From: Aquilaria yunnanensis
Lineage: Eukaryota > Streptophyta > Magnoliopsida > Malvales > Thymelaeaceae
Reading direction: 5' to 3'
NCBI GenBank assembly: GCA_039654915.1
Contig: CM077594.1
Location: 100,268,893 to 100,332,892 of the forward strand
Length of the DNA: 64,000 bases
Under the pieces are notes generated by a model. It was not told the DNA's origin. It saw only the letters and a list, made by a program, of their open reading frames with translations, and did not search any database. The translations under genes and the position numbers were made by a program. The number at the start of each line of letters is the position of its first letter. Positions within the stretch are counted from its first letter, which is position 1. Positions 31,001 through 44,700 of the stretch are shown here, one piece after another.

Positions 31001-33489
31001 TCACTTGGTTTAAAAATGTAAAAAAAGACACTGTTATTCGTCATAGTTTCAATTAGGAATTAGTTATTAAAATGATGAAAAATTTAAGCTTTATATATGT
31101 ATTTTAACTGTGTTGAAAGAGTTTTCCATGGCTTGAAGTTGATTGGGTGGGGATCCACTTTCGGCGTGTGCCATTCGCGAGCCTCTGTATTATTCTATCA
31201 ACTCTTTGCATCTTATTAATCACTTCCCGTACGCAACTAATGCATGTGTCTGGTTTTGGTTTCTGCTAATCCCTCCAGAAATATATCATTAAATTCAAGC
31301 AAGTTGTTTTTAATCTAATTAGCTAGCTAGCTAATTGTAAATCAATAAAATTCGCAACACAAAATACAACGACTATTGTCCCTAAACTATACACAGGGTC
31401 CCATTTCGAGTTTCAAGCTTTTGATCTTAATCATCTTATTAATTAAACTGCTCAATGATATCTGCTTGATCCATATAGATTTAGTTGGTAAGGCCAATTA
31501 CCATCTAATCCAGTGTCTAATTACTTATTCACCACCCAAGCTTTCTGAGCGATCATTAATCATCACCCTCAAATTATATTGCACCAATTTGTCGATCGCC
31601 ACCATCTATAGCTTGCTAGACTCCTTAAATCGACGTTATGGGAGAATGGTCCTTACTCTAGCTTGTCATATATATATCAAAGTCTTAGCGGACTCCTAAT
31701 ATTAAAACACTAAGAATAATTAGTTTTGAGTCTACCAAGCAAATCTTTGACGTCTAATTAAGATGGAATGAAAAACTAGGTATAGTTATGGATAAATACA
31801 CCAAAGTTTTCAAAGTTAGCAATACTTTCTTTTCTCATCATCTAGTCATCACTAAATGACATTTTAGATTTTAGTGTGATTCCAATCCTTTTCAGCAATA
31901 CTTTCTTTTCTCATCATCTAGTCATCGCTAAATGACATTTTAGATTTTAGTGTGATTCCAATCCTTTTTATGTAAATGGTCATTAAGAAGACTTCAAAAA
32001 ATAAAAAAACCTTATAGAAACTATATATGAGATTTTAATTATGTAATATTTACACATTAATTTATATATCTTATGCGTCATATAGACATATAGAATTTTA
32101 CCATTTCAATCTGAATTTTTCTTTTCCTTTCTCAGAAACAAGAAAGAAAAAGTAGTACTAGTACCAACTATATATAAAGGACGTATTTAATTTTGTACCA
32201 TTTAGCTTGACCGAGAACAGTTCACATGAATAGGCAAAAGTAAGTTCATGAACTGAACAAGGTTTGCACTAGATTTAATTACAAGCAAGTTGCAAATAAA
32301 GTCGATCGAAGAATCTCTAACCAATAACCTTGCCCAATTAATTTATTAAGGATTGGGAAGTGTATAAATTAAGAAACTAACTAAACAAAGCTGTGTGCTT
32401 CATACCCTGGTTTTCTACCAACAGATTTTGACTCCTATGATCGTACCCTTCTACCCCTCTATCTATATACCTATCTATTAATTACGTGAACAGAAAAATT
32501 TAAATACCAGATCATTTATACAATTTGCCATGACTTTTGTATAGCAGTTTAATTTTTAGGATTTTTTTAATTTTAACAAAAGCTACTTGAGTCAAACGCA
32601 TTTTACAATCCAATAACTGCAGTTCAATTTTTATGATTATATTGCTTGTTCTAATTTTATTTATAGAGGTCAAGTAGTAACAGAAGTAAAACGTTTTTGC
32701 TTACCGTAAAATTCTTCTTCACAATCTTATAATCATTAAGATGTCAACTGCCTTCCACTTTCGCTTCATTTGGGAAAATTCACCGTTTAACATTAGGTAT
32801 TGAAAAAACTATCTAATGATAAATTTTACAATCAAAGAGTATGGAAAAATTATTATAGCTGTTGATAATTTATTCAACATCTAAAATACTAATTTAGATT
32901 TTTTTTGTCAAACTTTTGGTTTTTTTTTTTGTTTTGGTAAAATATTCTACTTCATTACAATATTAAGGTTCGGAGAGCGCATTCGAAATAAATTAAAGGA
33001 TTTGGCCTTTTCAATTTATAACATCATTCAAAGAACTTCTATCTAATTTGAACACAAAACATTCTTCAACTGAGGAAAAACAATTTGAAACAATTCTAGT
33101 TTTATGAGGAAAAGCTAGAGTAAAGAATGTATACCAAGGAGATCGACCTTATAACCTATTTATAAATACGCACTATTTTTCTCGGAATTAGGTCAGAGAA
33201 AACTCGTCGTACTCACTTTCAGTTAGTGGAAAAAATGACAATTATTAGACTTAATTAAGTTAAGTGGTTTAGAAAATTTCTACATATGTGCTGCTCAAGA
33301 AAACAAAAATACAGAACTGCCACGTGTGTAAGGTTGGAGGATGGAATAAGTAAAGCATTCATTCTTGATATGAATATGCTTTACAGGAAGGACTCGACTT
33401 AGATGATAAGTACTACCTCTATCCCTTTTTTTTTTTTTGCATCATTTAAAATTTTTAACTTAAATTTATATTTAAAAATTATAAGTCTT

Positions 33490-33551
<62 letters not shown>

Positions 33552-34083
33552 TTAACAAATATTAATACAAATAAATTTAAGTAAAATTTAAGTAAAAAAA
33601 CTGAAATGGTAAAAAAAAAAACTCAAGACCGAGAAAGTAATAGTATATAACAAGCAAAGACAAATCTTAACTATCCATTTATATATGAACCCGGCCCCGT
33701 GACCAACAGACAACAGGCTCTAAATTAACAAGGGAAAAGGAAAAACAAAAACCAGGAGGTGGACTAAACTACTAACAACTTGTATATATCTATATATATA
33801 TCGAGACTCCCGTCTGGCTCTGGGTTTGGGCCACCGAATTCCAAAGCGAAAAGACACCGATGATAAGTCCCAAGCTTTAGCCGGATAGGTAGGATACGAT
33901 GAGTGGGACTTTCTGGTTCTACGCTTTATACAGGAAGCAGAATTTCGTTTTCCCGTGCCATGCCGGAGTACCTTCGTGGACCAACAGGACCCACTTCGCC
34001 GGAGATTGAAGGGCGCAAAGGAGAAACCCTTTTCCTTTTCAAAAGTTTTTATCAAAATGGTAATGAAACCTCGATCGTCACCT
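31001..34083. other. AT-rich intergenic DNA
   Basis: No gene recognised. It contains a 76-bp tandem duplication (31818-31969, with TCATCATCTAGTCATC twice) and an (AT)n microsatellite (33495-33547). The 111-residue frame at 33720-34055 (-) and the frame at 31376-31699 (+) have no recognisable domain. Confidence 0.5.
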
Positions 34084-34093
34084 AATTAATAAC

Positions 34094-35323
34094 CGGTAAT
34101 TTACATGCGCTACCTCTAATTTTTAATTATATTTCTGTTTTAACCGTAATCTTTACTTTGTTTGTAACGTATTTCTAATGTGGTTAAAATGTTATATTTT
34201 AAACTTTTTTTTGTGATAAAAGTCATTATTTCAAACGGAAAAAGATATGCCAACATATTATTGTAGGGGAAACTCTTAATTTCAACCCCCAAAAATCTTC
34301 CTTTTAATAAATAATCCTGAGAACTTTAAAACCTCCCTCACCCACCACCACTCACCTATTTCTGCTATTGCTCACCCTCACCCGCCGCCACTCACTCCTC
34401 TCTAGCATCCCCTGCTTTCGATTCCACCCACGATTCCTCTTATCCGCCTTTGATTCCGTCACAATTCCTCTCCTCCGCCTCTGATTCTGTGCGCGATTCC
34501 TCTCCTCTGCCTTTGATTCCGTGCGTGATTCCTCTTCTCCCCCTCCGATTCTGTGCGCGATTCATTGCTATTCATATGCAATTTGGGTGAAGGGTGGATA
34601 GGAGAAAGGAAGCAGGAGAGGCTACTAACGATGTGGGTTTGACTGAGCTTCTCTTTGATTTGGGTGTAGCAGTTGATGCATTTGGGCGGAGGACGTTGTT
34701 CAATAGATCGATGAGCCTCTGTTGCCAGTCACGTAGCAAATGATTTGTTTGTTAGAATTGAAAGCCAGCGTCATTCCAAGAACAATAATTAAAGGCGAGT
34801 CTTAGGCATGAAGAGGATTTGGGTTTCGGTCATGAGGGTGTTGGTGGAAGTGGCAATCGATGAGGAGGATCAGAGAGAGGGAGGTGGCAGCAAGCAAATT
34901 GTTAGGCTTTCGAGATTGACGAGCAAAGGAAACAACATGGTAAGGTGGTCTCGGCACCGAAAGGGAGGTGGTCAACGACGGGTACGGTGATGGATAAATG
35001 AGGTTTGGGTGGTGATTGTGATGGCAGCCGGTGTGGTTGGGTGTGATTAGAGAGAGAATCAGATTGGCGGTGGCCAGATTATTAGATGCAAAAGTTTTAA
35101 GATGTTTTGGAAAAGAAAAAAATTTCAGGGCTTAAATGTAACATTTATTCCTATAATTATAAGCTATGTGACATTTTTCATACAAAATAATGGTTTTTAT
35201 AAAAAAGAAATGATTAAAATGAAATATTTTATTGAAATTAAGGATACGTTACAAGCAAAATGGAGGTTAAGGTTAGAACATAAACAATAATTAAAGGTTG
35301 GGGTCAACATATGCAATTTACCC
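34094..35323. mobile_element. MULE-like element with long inverted ends (1.2 kb)
   Basis: The left end (CGGTAATTTACATG) and the inverted right end (GGGTAAATTGCATATG) stay alignable for well over 80 bp, sharing for example TTTGTTTGTAACGTAT / TTTGCTTGTAACGTAT. The flanks share AATTAATAAC (34084-34093 and 35324-35333), matching the 9-10 bp duplications of Mutator-like elements. The interior (34320-35090) is GC-richer with tandem units of GATTCCGTGCGCGATTCC type (34420-34565). It may be captured host DNA, but I recognise no gene. Confidence 0.7.
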
Positions 35324-35333
35324 AATTAATAAC

Positions 35334-36540
35334 GCTATAAAAAATAATATCTGTGTATATTAATTTGTACGATATATATAATATATATGGTGAAATGTTT
35401 GTACCGTACGTAATTTGTTATGACAGTGTATATATATATATATATCGTCTAATTAATCAATGTCCGATAATATGACGATTGTTATTCTCTCAAAGACATC
35501 ACATAGACCTCCTGAATTTTGGAGGGCTTCATCTCAATTTAATGACTTGTGATGAACAACGATTTTCACAAATTGTTAGTGACACCCTATTTCTATAATT
35601 AGTACATAACCTTCAAGAGAGGATGACGGATGCCCATTCTACAGTGGATGAGTTTTTCACCTGCAACGCAGGCATGAATATTCCTGATGCATCTTTAAGT
35701 TGACAATGCACAAAATTAAAAGGGCTTTAACTTAATTTGTGATGTCATTTAGGTAATTCCAGCATTTACAGGTGTAAAAGTTTAGGAGTAACAAGCTAGG
35801 CCACCTAGTGTCCCTACCATTAGGCTAAAAGCTTGCGTATGTCATTTAAGTAATTCCTGTGATTTAGTCTAATCTACATTTTATTTCATTTATTTTCAGA
35901 AACCTACAATTAAATTTATCTCTTTTTTTAATTACAGTGTTTAACAATAATTTCTAAAATCTTAATTTAAACTAGCAAATATTCATATTCTAGTAATTTC
36001 AAGATTTTTGATATTTTTTTTTACAGCTAACCAATATTTAAAAAATACTGATATGAATTTATAAGAAGAAAATTATATTTACAGAAAGAAAAAGCTTATA
36101 ATTTACAATGTCTATAACTATAAAAAAAAATATTAGAGGGATTGAAATTACTGAAATATGACTATCGTATGGTTTAAATTAGAAGTTGTTATCGGATAAT
36201 GTAAAAGAAACATAGGGAAAAATATAGGTTTTTAAAAATAAAGTGAGGTAAATTGTAGGTTAGGGCAAACCTAAATTTCTATAATTATCTGTGTAATTAT
36301 CTGTGTACTTTTTTACTCTACATTTATATGTTTATATTCATCTCTATGTTTGATTAATTTAATTATTATTTATGGTTGATGAGAATGAAGGGTTAGTCAT
36401 ATTGCTTCCTTGTAAGTTGTTATTTTGAAGAACTTATTAGAACCTGTGAACAGGGAACAAATATATTGTCTAGAGAACTTGATCGAGAGTTGTTTAACTG
36501 TGAACAACCCATTTACATCTTTTTGCCACCAACATTTGTT
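35334..36540. other. AT-rich intergenic DNA
   Basis: I see no gene or structured repeat beyond short AT runs (35430-35445). Confidence 0.5.
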
Positions 36541-38340
36541 TTTTTTTTAACGGCCAATGCAAATATTTATTGAAGAAAATAAAAAGTACAGAACACTAGC
36601 CAACAAGAAGCTAGACTAGATATGACCAGGTACAAACCAAAATCCTTTTACCTAATCGAATATGTTATAGACAACAATGGATTATGACACCACTCATATT
36701 AGGAATAACTTAATTTTAAGGACCTATTAATAATCCAAGGAAAAGAAGTACTTTGAATTGAATAAACAACTTCTCTCAGGTGCAAGACCTTGTCCTTGAA
36801 AATAAGCTCATTCCTAGCCCTCCAAATAGCTCATGCCAAAATGATAAGTGTGGTTTACCAAGCTTCGACTTGCTCCTTTATCATGTATGTAGCTAGCCTT
36901 GATTGAAGAATGTCAACTAAATTCTGAACAGATGGATCACCAGCCTCCCACCAGTTGAAATCCAAGCCCAAAATTTGTCTAACGCAAGCACTTCTTACAA
37001 GAATGTGACCTGTATCTTCAATGCAGTTGTTACAAAATGGATGAATTGAGCTTTGGATGATGACACCTCTAAGCACCAGGTTTGATCTTGTTGGTAGCCG
37101 ATCCGGAATAGCTTTCAAAGTGAAAATATTAAGCTTAAGGGGAACAAGTCTGCACCAACATTCTTTGCTAGTAAAGTTTTGCATGCTCAAAGCCTTATCA
37201 TCTATCAAATATCTTTCTTTTTTAACATCATAAAAGCCTCCAATGCCTGCTGCCCATTTGATTTTATCCTCCTTGGAGATGTTCAAGTTGCCCGATTGAA
37301 TAACTTGTAAAAGATTGTTAAATTCTCCAACTTCCCTTCCACACAAGTCTTTTCTCCATTCCATTCCCACCTCTAGACATCACCTTCCCAAAACCCTATC
37401 TCATAAACCTTGCTCAACTTATTTAATGAAAGGTTGAAAAGCCTATGAAATTTTGACTCACAGCTTCCATCCCCAACCTAATTATCTTTCCAAAACTCAA
37501 TCTTATCTCCTCTGCCTAACTCCCACTAAATGACTCACTAAAGGGGACTCATAATTTGTCAATCTCTCCTCCAATTTTAATAACACTGCCCCATATTTTC
37601 CCTAACCTCCTCTACACCTGATCACCCATGATACCTCATTTCGGACAGTACAGACTTACTACCAAGCTTCTCCACAAGGAACCCTCTTCATTTACAAATC
37701 CCCACCACCATTTTCCTAGTAGAGCTAGGTTTTGTTAGATAAGACTATCCACGCTCAACCCGCCTTTCTCTTCATTCACCAATATTTTATTCCATGAAAC
37801 CCATACTATTTTTCTACCCAACCTGAAACCCCTTCAAAAGAAATTCATTCTTAATTTTTCAAGGGTGTTTAAGACACTCGTAAGGGCTCAAAATAAAGAG
37901 AAATAGAAAAAAGGGAAACTTGAAAGCACCGACGTCAACAGGGTAACTTTTCCTCCAATAAGTAACAGATTCACCTTCCAGAAACTGAGTTTAGATTTAA
38001 ATTTATCGACCACTAATTTAAAGGATTCCATTCATTTTGGATTAGCACCTACTGGTAAACCCAAGTAAATAAATGGGAGCTTCCCTGCTGCACAGTTTAG
38101 CTCTCTAGCTGCAACTTCCCCTTCCTCTTCACGAACACCAATACCATATACTTTGCTCTTTGCCATCTTGATTTTCAATCTAGAAATTAACTAGAAAACA
38201 ATGAGTATCCTCTTCAAGTTGATCAGATTATTACCATTCCAATTGCCAATGAATAATGTATCATTGGCGTACCGAAGATGAGTTAGCAAACACTCTTTAG
38301 ACCCTACATTCACCTTGTGAAAAAACCCTTCTCCATTGCT
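36541..38340 (-). pseudogene. L1-type LINE remnant, reverse-transcriptase and zf-RVT region
   Basis: On the minus strand, from about 38340 downwards, broken frames read HLRYANDTLFIGNWNG (the RT active-site box, with YAND for YADD), LPFIYLGLPVGANPK, and further on GGKVTLLTSVLSSFP. The open part 37370-36855 is the zinc-binding RVT domain: WCRLVPLKLNIFTLKAIPDR, LPTRSNLVLRGV, then CNNCIEDTGHILVRSACVR. A T-run at 36541-36550 (A-run on the LINE strand) may be the poly(A) end. Multiple stops and the Asn in the active site show it is inactive. Confidence 0.82.
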
Positions 38341-38389
38341 TTTTTAACCATTTGTGCTTGTCCTCTACTCCTTGATCCAATTTCCCAAC

Positions 38390-38700
38390 TCCCTCCCTGT
38401 CGCCAACCCCACAACCAACTTCCCCTATCACCCGAACAACTCCATCTCTTTCTTACCACACAATCTTTGTTCACCTCAACCTAAATAATCTGGGATATTT
38501 TTCTTGCAGCCTCACATCTTCCATCCAATAATCCTACCAAAACTTAGTTTTTTCACCGTTACCTACTTTTCTCCCAAACAACCTTATAAAAGAGATCCCA
38601 CTCCTCTTAATATCAAACCCTGTTTTTGCCTTTTACAATGATTCCCCAAACACCTAATTATGACTCTCCTATAAGTTCCTTATTGCTTACAAAAAAAAAA
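38390..38700 (-). pseudogene. Second LINE fragment
   Basis: Minus-strand frames contain a sequence of the form VGNGEKTKFW...YPRLFRL with stops, the segment normally found just after the RT domain in plant LINEs. Its position upstream of the RT part at 38340 means it belongs to a different, overlapping LINE copy. Confidence 0.55.
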
Positions 38701-40138
38701 ATTCCTTCCAAAGTCCACCATATCCTAACAAAAAATACACTGTATATCCTTCACCCATATAGTTTAATGTTTAAAGTGAAAAAATTCTCAACAAATTGAT
38801 TAACCTGAAATAAGAAAAGGAATGGATAGTGGGGAATCACTAGTGAATAGAGCATGACCCTCTCTCAAGTTACTACATAAGCTATCCCACAATTGCTTAT
38901 TGTACTAAGGATATCAAAGGACATCCAATTTGATGAGGATTCAATTACATCCAATTCAATGAGAGGTTTTTTTTTTAATTAAATGGATCCGACCTTGGAT
39001 TTGAGTTTTTTTCCTTCACATGTTAGGTTCGGGTGAGTTAAAACCCTTGATTGTGTAGAAATCCACAAGGAGAAAAACTGTTCAATACAAAACAATAACC
39101 AAAACTAAACAAGATGCAAAAAATTTAAATTGAACCCATGCAAAAGAATGCAAATCTAGATAAGGATCCAAATTGTTGAGAATTGATTTTAAGAGGGAGG
39201 GGATCCGGAGAAGAAGATGAAGTTTGGTCTAATTTATGTTTAAATCTCGGGGATTATGTGTTGTGTCAATTTGAGTATAAAGTTTCTTATGTTTCCAGTA
39301 TAATAATTTATTATTATAAAAAAGGAGGTCATGTGGTGTTAGATACTACTACATTGACTCAAAAGATATCACATCATCAAGTTTTATTGAAGATAATAAA
39401 AAAATTGATGGAAGAAACTCAGATGGGATGGGTGCCATGAGATAAAACACTTTACAATAGTACAAGTTAAGACAAGAGATCAATTTAAGACAAGTATTAA
39501 AACTAGGACAAGACGATTATGAATTTTACCTAACAGAATTTGAGAATGCTTATAGCCCTTGGACCCAAAAGCCCAACCCAGCTCTCCTGCCCGCGTGTGG
39601 CCTACCTCTTCCTAAACCTCAACCTAATGTTGACTTGCTGAGTCCTGCTAATATTTGAGCTACGTTACAGGCTTCATAATTATGTCAGTTATTTATGTGA
39701 CCAAAAATATCCTTTTTTATGTAAAAAATGAAAAAAAATATGATAAAAGTATTGATATAATTGTTTTCTGTTTATGTGATGACAATATATATTTTCGCTA
39801 TTTTTGAAGAAAATTCTTAATAAAAAAATCGGAAAAAAGGTATTAGTTAGATTAGCATACAACATTCACCAAAGAATTAATTAGTTTAGGTTTTAGTTTG
39901 ACGCTTATATTAAGATTAAAAAAAATACCCAGCGAGAAAAATGGTTATTCTTCTAATACACAGCCGGTCCCCCGGAACGTCTATATCCGGCTTTTGCTAG
40001 GTCAATCCACGCATGTAAGGACGTACGCTATTTGACTGACTAAAGCTACTTTAGTTTTGTTCACCAACAACTTCATTCCTAATAATTCCAGACTTCTTTC
40101 ATCGGAATTTTTTTTTTTTGACCTCTCTCACAAGTAAC
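38701..40138. other. Intergenic DNA
   Basis: No gene, RNA gene or clear repeat is recognised. The frame at 39183-39440 has no recognisable content. Confidence 0.45.
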
Positions 40139-40141
40139 ATG

Positions 40142-40530
40142 CACTACAATAGAAAAAAGTTATTTACCAACGGTCATTACTAATGACCATTATTAATGTG
40201 AAGTTATTGGTAAATTATACATTAGAAATTATTTTATCAATGGTTTAATATATAACTATTGGTAATTTTCAATATTTGCACATTGGTAAAAAAGCTATTG
40301 GTAATAACAAATAGTATAACTATCCAGGATAGATTTTTTTTTTTTTGCAATGGTTAAACCTTTATTAATGTGTAAAACTGTTGGTAGCTACTAATGCGTT
40401 TGGCCGTTAGTAAATTATTAATATGTAAAACTGTTGGTAGTTTATTAATGTGTTTGACCGTTAGTAAATTAATTTCACATTAAAAACAATATATCAGTTT
40501 CCAACATTAAACCGTTGGAACTGTTTTTTT
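40142..40530. repeat. Left end of a CACTA-type element (partner uncertain)
   Basis: Starts CACTACAATAGAAAAAAG and carries TTGGTAA / ACCGTTAGTAA subterminal repeats. The same repeat type reaches a right-hand end at 53299. If they pair, the outer element is 13.2 kb with several elements nested inside. The flanks (ATG left, ATA right) agree at only two of three bases. Confidence 0.5.
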
Positions 40531-41229
40531 AAGAAAAAAATTACAGTAAATAATTAAAATAGGCTGCCTGCAAAGAAACAATTAAAGTGACGCTTCCCAC
40601 TAAACACATATTTATTGAATAAATAAAATTATAAAAATATACTCAATACACTGTTGTTAGTACAAGGAAGACAATGAAGTCCTATTAAGATTACACAAGT
40701 GCAGCAATCCAATCCATTTGCAAATCAGTAATTAAAATCTCCAACTCCAAGAGCTCCTGGTTAACAGCGCCTAAAAGGAAACACAAACTTTAACTCTAGG
40801 CCAAAGAGGCTAAAAGGCATAACTAATTCATAAATAATCTGACAAAAATCGTTCACAAAAGTAACCTTGCATTTCTGTGTGAAATTTGCCATATAGAAGC
40901 AACATTAACATGCTCAATTTTTAAACGTCAAAAGGCGTCAGGAAACACTTCTAGTCTTAAATGGGTTGGTCAATTTTTAAACCCAAGAGAAAATGGAAAT
41001 TCTATGAGACCATTACACTAAACAATGTTGGTAATGATTCTATTACTTTTTGTTGCACATCTCTTCAACTTCTCGTCCAAGAACAAGAATGTCATCCTAC
41101 AAACTCATCATTACAATCACATCATTACCACAAACTCATCATTACAATTATATCATAACAAGAACAGATTACTTGTTTCATAATTTATAATCAGAATCAA
41201 CAGCCATATCATATTTATCATAGTGGAAA
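40531..41229. other. AT-rich DNA between two CACTA ends
   Basis: Nothing recognisable; possibly the interior of an older CACTA element that starts at 40142. Confidence 0.4.
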
Positions 41230-41673
41230 TCACACTACTAAAAATTTTATTTTTTTCAACGGCCAATTTTCCAACGGCTAGGCCAATCCATTGAAAATTT
41301 CCAGAGTGCAAGGCGGTTGGAAAATGTAAAAAAAAAATTGTAACCCATGAAAAAAAATTTCTAACGACCAAGCCTTTGGAAGCATGCAAAATTTATAATA
41401 GAAAATTTTCCAACAGTCAAGGCTATTGGAAAATATGGAAGTCAAATGGTTCAATTTTCATATTTATTGTTGCCAACGACCTAGGCCGTTGGAAATATTT
41501 AGTAAATTTTTCCAACAGCCTATGCCGTTGGAAACCTTTGGTGAATTTTCCAACACCTTAGGCTGTTAGAAACATTTGGTGACTTTCTTGGGAGCATTTG
41601 ATGAATTTCTCCAACGGCCTAGGCCGTTGGAAATACATTTGGTGAAAAATTTAAATATTTTGATATATATATG

Positions 41674-41674
<1 letters not shown>

Positions 41675-41713
<39 letters not shown>

Positions 41714-41720
41714 ACACACA
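41675..41720. repeat. CA microsatellite
   Basis: A run of about 22 CA units with one CC interruption. The frames here (His-Thr repeats) are artefacts of the microsatellite. Confidence 0.95.
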
Positions 41721-41789
41721 TTTATATATGTATGCATATTACCATAATACATATATATTAATAGGTATATATATCTTACACATTATTAT

Positions 41790-44700
41790 TGTCATGTCCA
41801 GCTTAGCCTCTGGCCCATTCGGGTCCAATTACTTAACCATGCAACGAAATTCCATAAAAGGGGCATTTAATCCTTATCAAAACATATGGGTATGAACCTC
41901 AGGATATTACTAGTATTAGCTCATTAATGATTTACTTAGAAGTTAATGTTGTGCTCTCGGAAACAAACTAGCACTTATGTGGAACTTGTGTGTTCATTTC
42001 AAGCTTGTTATCAAACATAGCCAAGTACGTGCATGACAACTAAAACACCAAATCAAGCTTTAAAAACTTTGTGGTTTATGCACATATTTTTCATAATCAA
42101 GCATAAGCTTATAAACATACGATTATGCAATCCATCATCAACATTACTTAGGCCCAAAATGTTCCTAACCACCAAAAGTCCAACAATCCATGTTCAAGCC
42201 ATTAACACATATTATGGCCAAATATACTTAGATTCATTTTTAACATGCTTTTTTACTTAAGTACCCGAAAGGGTCCATAAATACTTAGAATCACAAATTT
42301 GGTTTTTAAGACAAACCAAAATACATAGCACATGTTTATACATGGCAAATCACACATAGAACACATTTCTACCTTAGGGACTTTGTTCCCACAATCTAGA
42401 CTCAAAGTTCTGCACATAAAGTCCACACTTATTAGCTTGATACATAAGCAACCCATAACAATTAGAATATTGAGCAAATACATATGTACACACACAAACC
42501 TTTTTACCAACAGAAAGAGTATAAAATACTCTTGATCTTAGTTCCATTCTAGTGCTCCTTTTTCCTACATTAAGTAGAGAAAGGCATGAGTAAAACTCAG
42601 TAAGGATTCCGTACAGCTCATAAAGCCTAACATAGCACAAGTATATCTTGGCAAAATATAATCCAAGCTCCTGCAAAGAAAACACTAAAACAAAGAAAAT
42701 ACAGGATATATGCATATAATAATAATCGGGGTCAGCAAGCACAACCAAACATAGAAGCACACAAACACATACACCATTTAACACCATATTCCCATGAAGG
42801 CCAGAGCAAGCATGAACATATTTTCTTTAATTTCGGTTAACCATTTATTAGTCCGTATTAATCTGAGATCTCTTTATGCTTGGGAATTGAGTTGGCCAAC
42901 CCAATTCCTAGCCGTAATGTTTGCACGGAGCTCGCTAGCACAAAGTTACCTAAGCAACAAAACATAGCCTCTGTAGCACCTTAGGATCACATGGCATTCT
43001 TTATCCATCACCTAAGGGCACTGGATACTCAAAAAGCATAAGAATCCTTACCACAAAACCCTTAGCAACTTTGTTGCCCGAAAGCTTTAGAAACTTGTTT
43101 CTTTGCCTTTTCCTTGCTTGTCATAGCTAGAACTTAATTTCTAGCTTGAGAACCTACAATGTTGAATTATTAGCAAGTATATTCTTGCATTACCATAGCT
43201 CGAAAGCTTACATATGCCAAGAAAACTTGGTGGAACACACAATACCTCAACCAAATGAGGTATGGCCGAATCTTTTGGCTTGATTTCCTTAGAGCTCCCG
43301 CTCGTCTTTTCTTGAATACACCACTTGATTCCTAGCCTTGAAAGGTTTTAGAAGCTTATGTGCATCAAGAACATAATTTTCAAACATGAGAATGCCAAGA
43401 ACAGACTTGGCCGAAACTTCCCTTAGTTGATGGCTTCCAAAAACGTCTCCTTCTTTCAATCTTCTTCTTGATTCTTTCTTGGGATGTTCTTAAGAGCTTA
43501 TAGACACCAAGAACACTTAGTAAAAGCTCAAGGATACTAAAAAATAAGCTATGGCTGAATGGTATTTGAGAGAGAAGAGTTGGAAGAGTTTGAGAGTAAA
43601 CTTAGAAAAAGATTAAAGAGAGATATGAGGAAGAGTAAAATGAATGAATTTGGGAGCTTAATGGGCATGTAATGGACAAATTTGGGAGGGGAGAATGAGT
43701 GTATCATGTGCTTGGTGTTGGGTTTCGAAAGCCAAACAAGCATAGCGGAATTTAACCGAAACCCTCCAGGATTCAAGTGAAATAGGTAAACCGGGTGTTT
43801 GAAAATTTTCATACCTAATTTTCGGTTAAGATCTCTCACCCAACTGTAGAGTCGAATCACAAAAACTGAACAGTTGATGTGTTCAAGCTTTCTATGGTAT
43901 CCACACGAGCCTCTCGGGATCACTACGCTTCCACCACGTCCCGGCAGATGCATTTCTCTTGCTTTCACAGTGCTAGCTTGCGTCCTCAAAGGAATTGCAA
44001 GAGAAGAGTGCGGCTGTCCTTTTGGGAGGCTAGGGCAAGAAGCTACGAATTTTTCACTAAAAGTTGTATTTATAGTGAGACTCAACTTCTAGGCCTAATG
44101 GGTTTTAAAGCCCTAATCCAATTAGGTTTCAATTTCGAGTTTAATAATGGCTCAACTTTTGGGCCCATTATTAATACGAAATTATTGTGAAACCATAACC
44201 CAAATAATTAGCCCATGCACTCTAATGATCCAAATAGCTCTATATATACGACCCAATAGGCTCTTACCATGTTGGCAATGATCATAAATCACATTTATGA
44301 TCATAAGCAATGAGCGGTGTCTAGCAACACATCATTATTACCCAAGTGACAAGATTGTCGGTGATTCGACTAAACCTTTATGATCATCACCGATAGATGC
44401 CATTACCTCTTTGTCCAAGATATCAAGATTAAGCACGAGATATGGAATGTGTCACTCTCGTATAGCCCAAATCTTTTGTTTCTTGATTACCGAGTAGACC
44501 AATTTAAACTGATGACATTGATATCGTATATCAACTCATCCGAGCATGGCCATGCATTTTCTAAGTCTCACTCTATCAAGGGGCCCGAAGATATCACTCC
44601 CGTTACATAGGAGGGACAAATCCCAAATTGATCATACAAATCCCTCCACATGATATGTGACATATCCAATGACCTCTTTCAAGTTCACTCAGTTACGAGT

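Noticed and set aside
33720..34055. 111-residue frame on the - strand
   Set aside because: No recognisable domain, antisense frame also open, and the tail is AT-repeat translation.
41576..41895. His-Thr-rich frames
   Set aside because: Translation of the CA microsatellite.
43549..44085. 178-residue frame on the - strand
   Set aside because: It crosses the boundary of the nested solo LTR at 43716, so it is a chance frame of two joined sequences.
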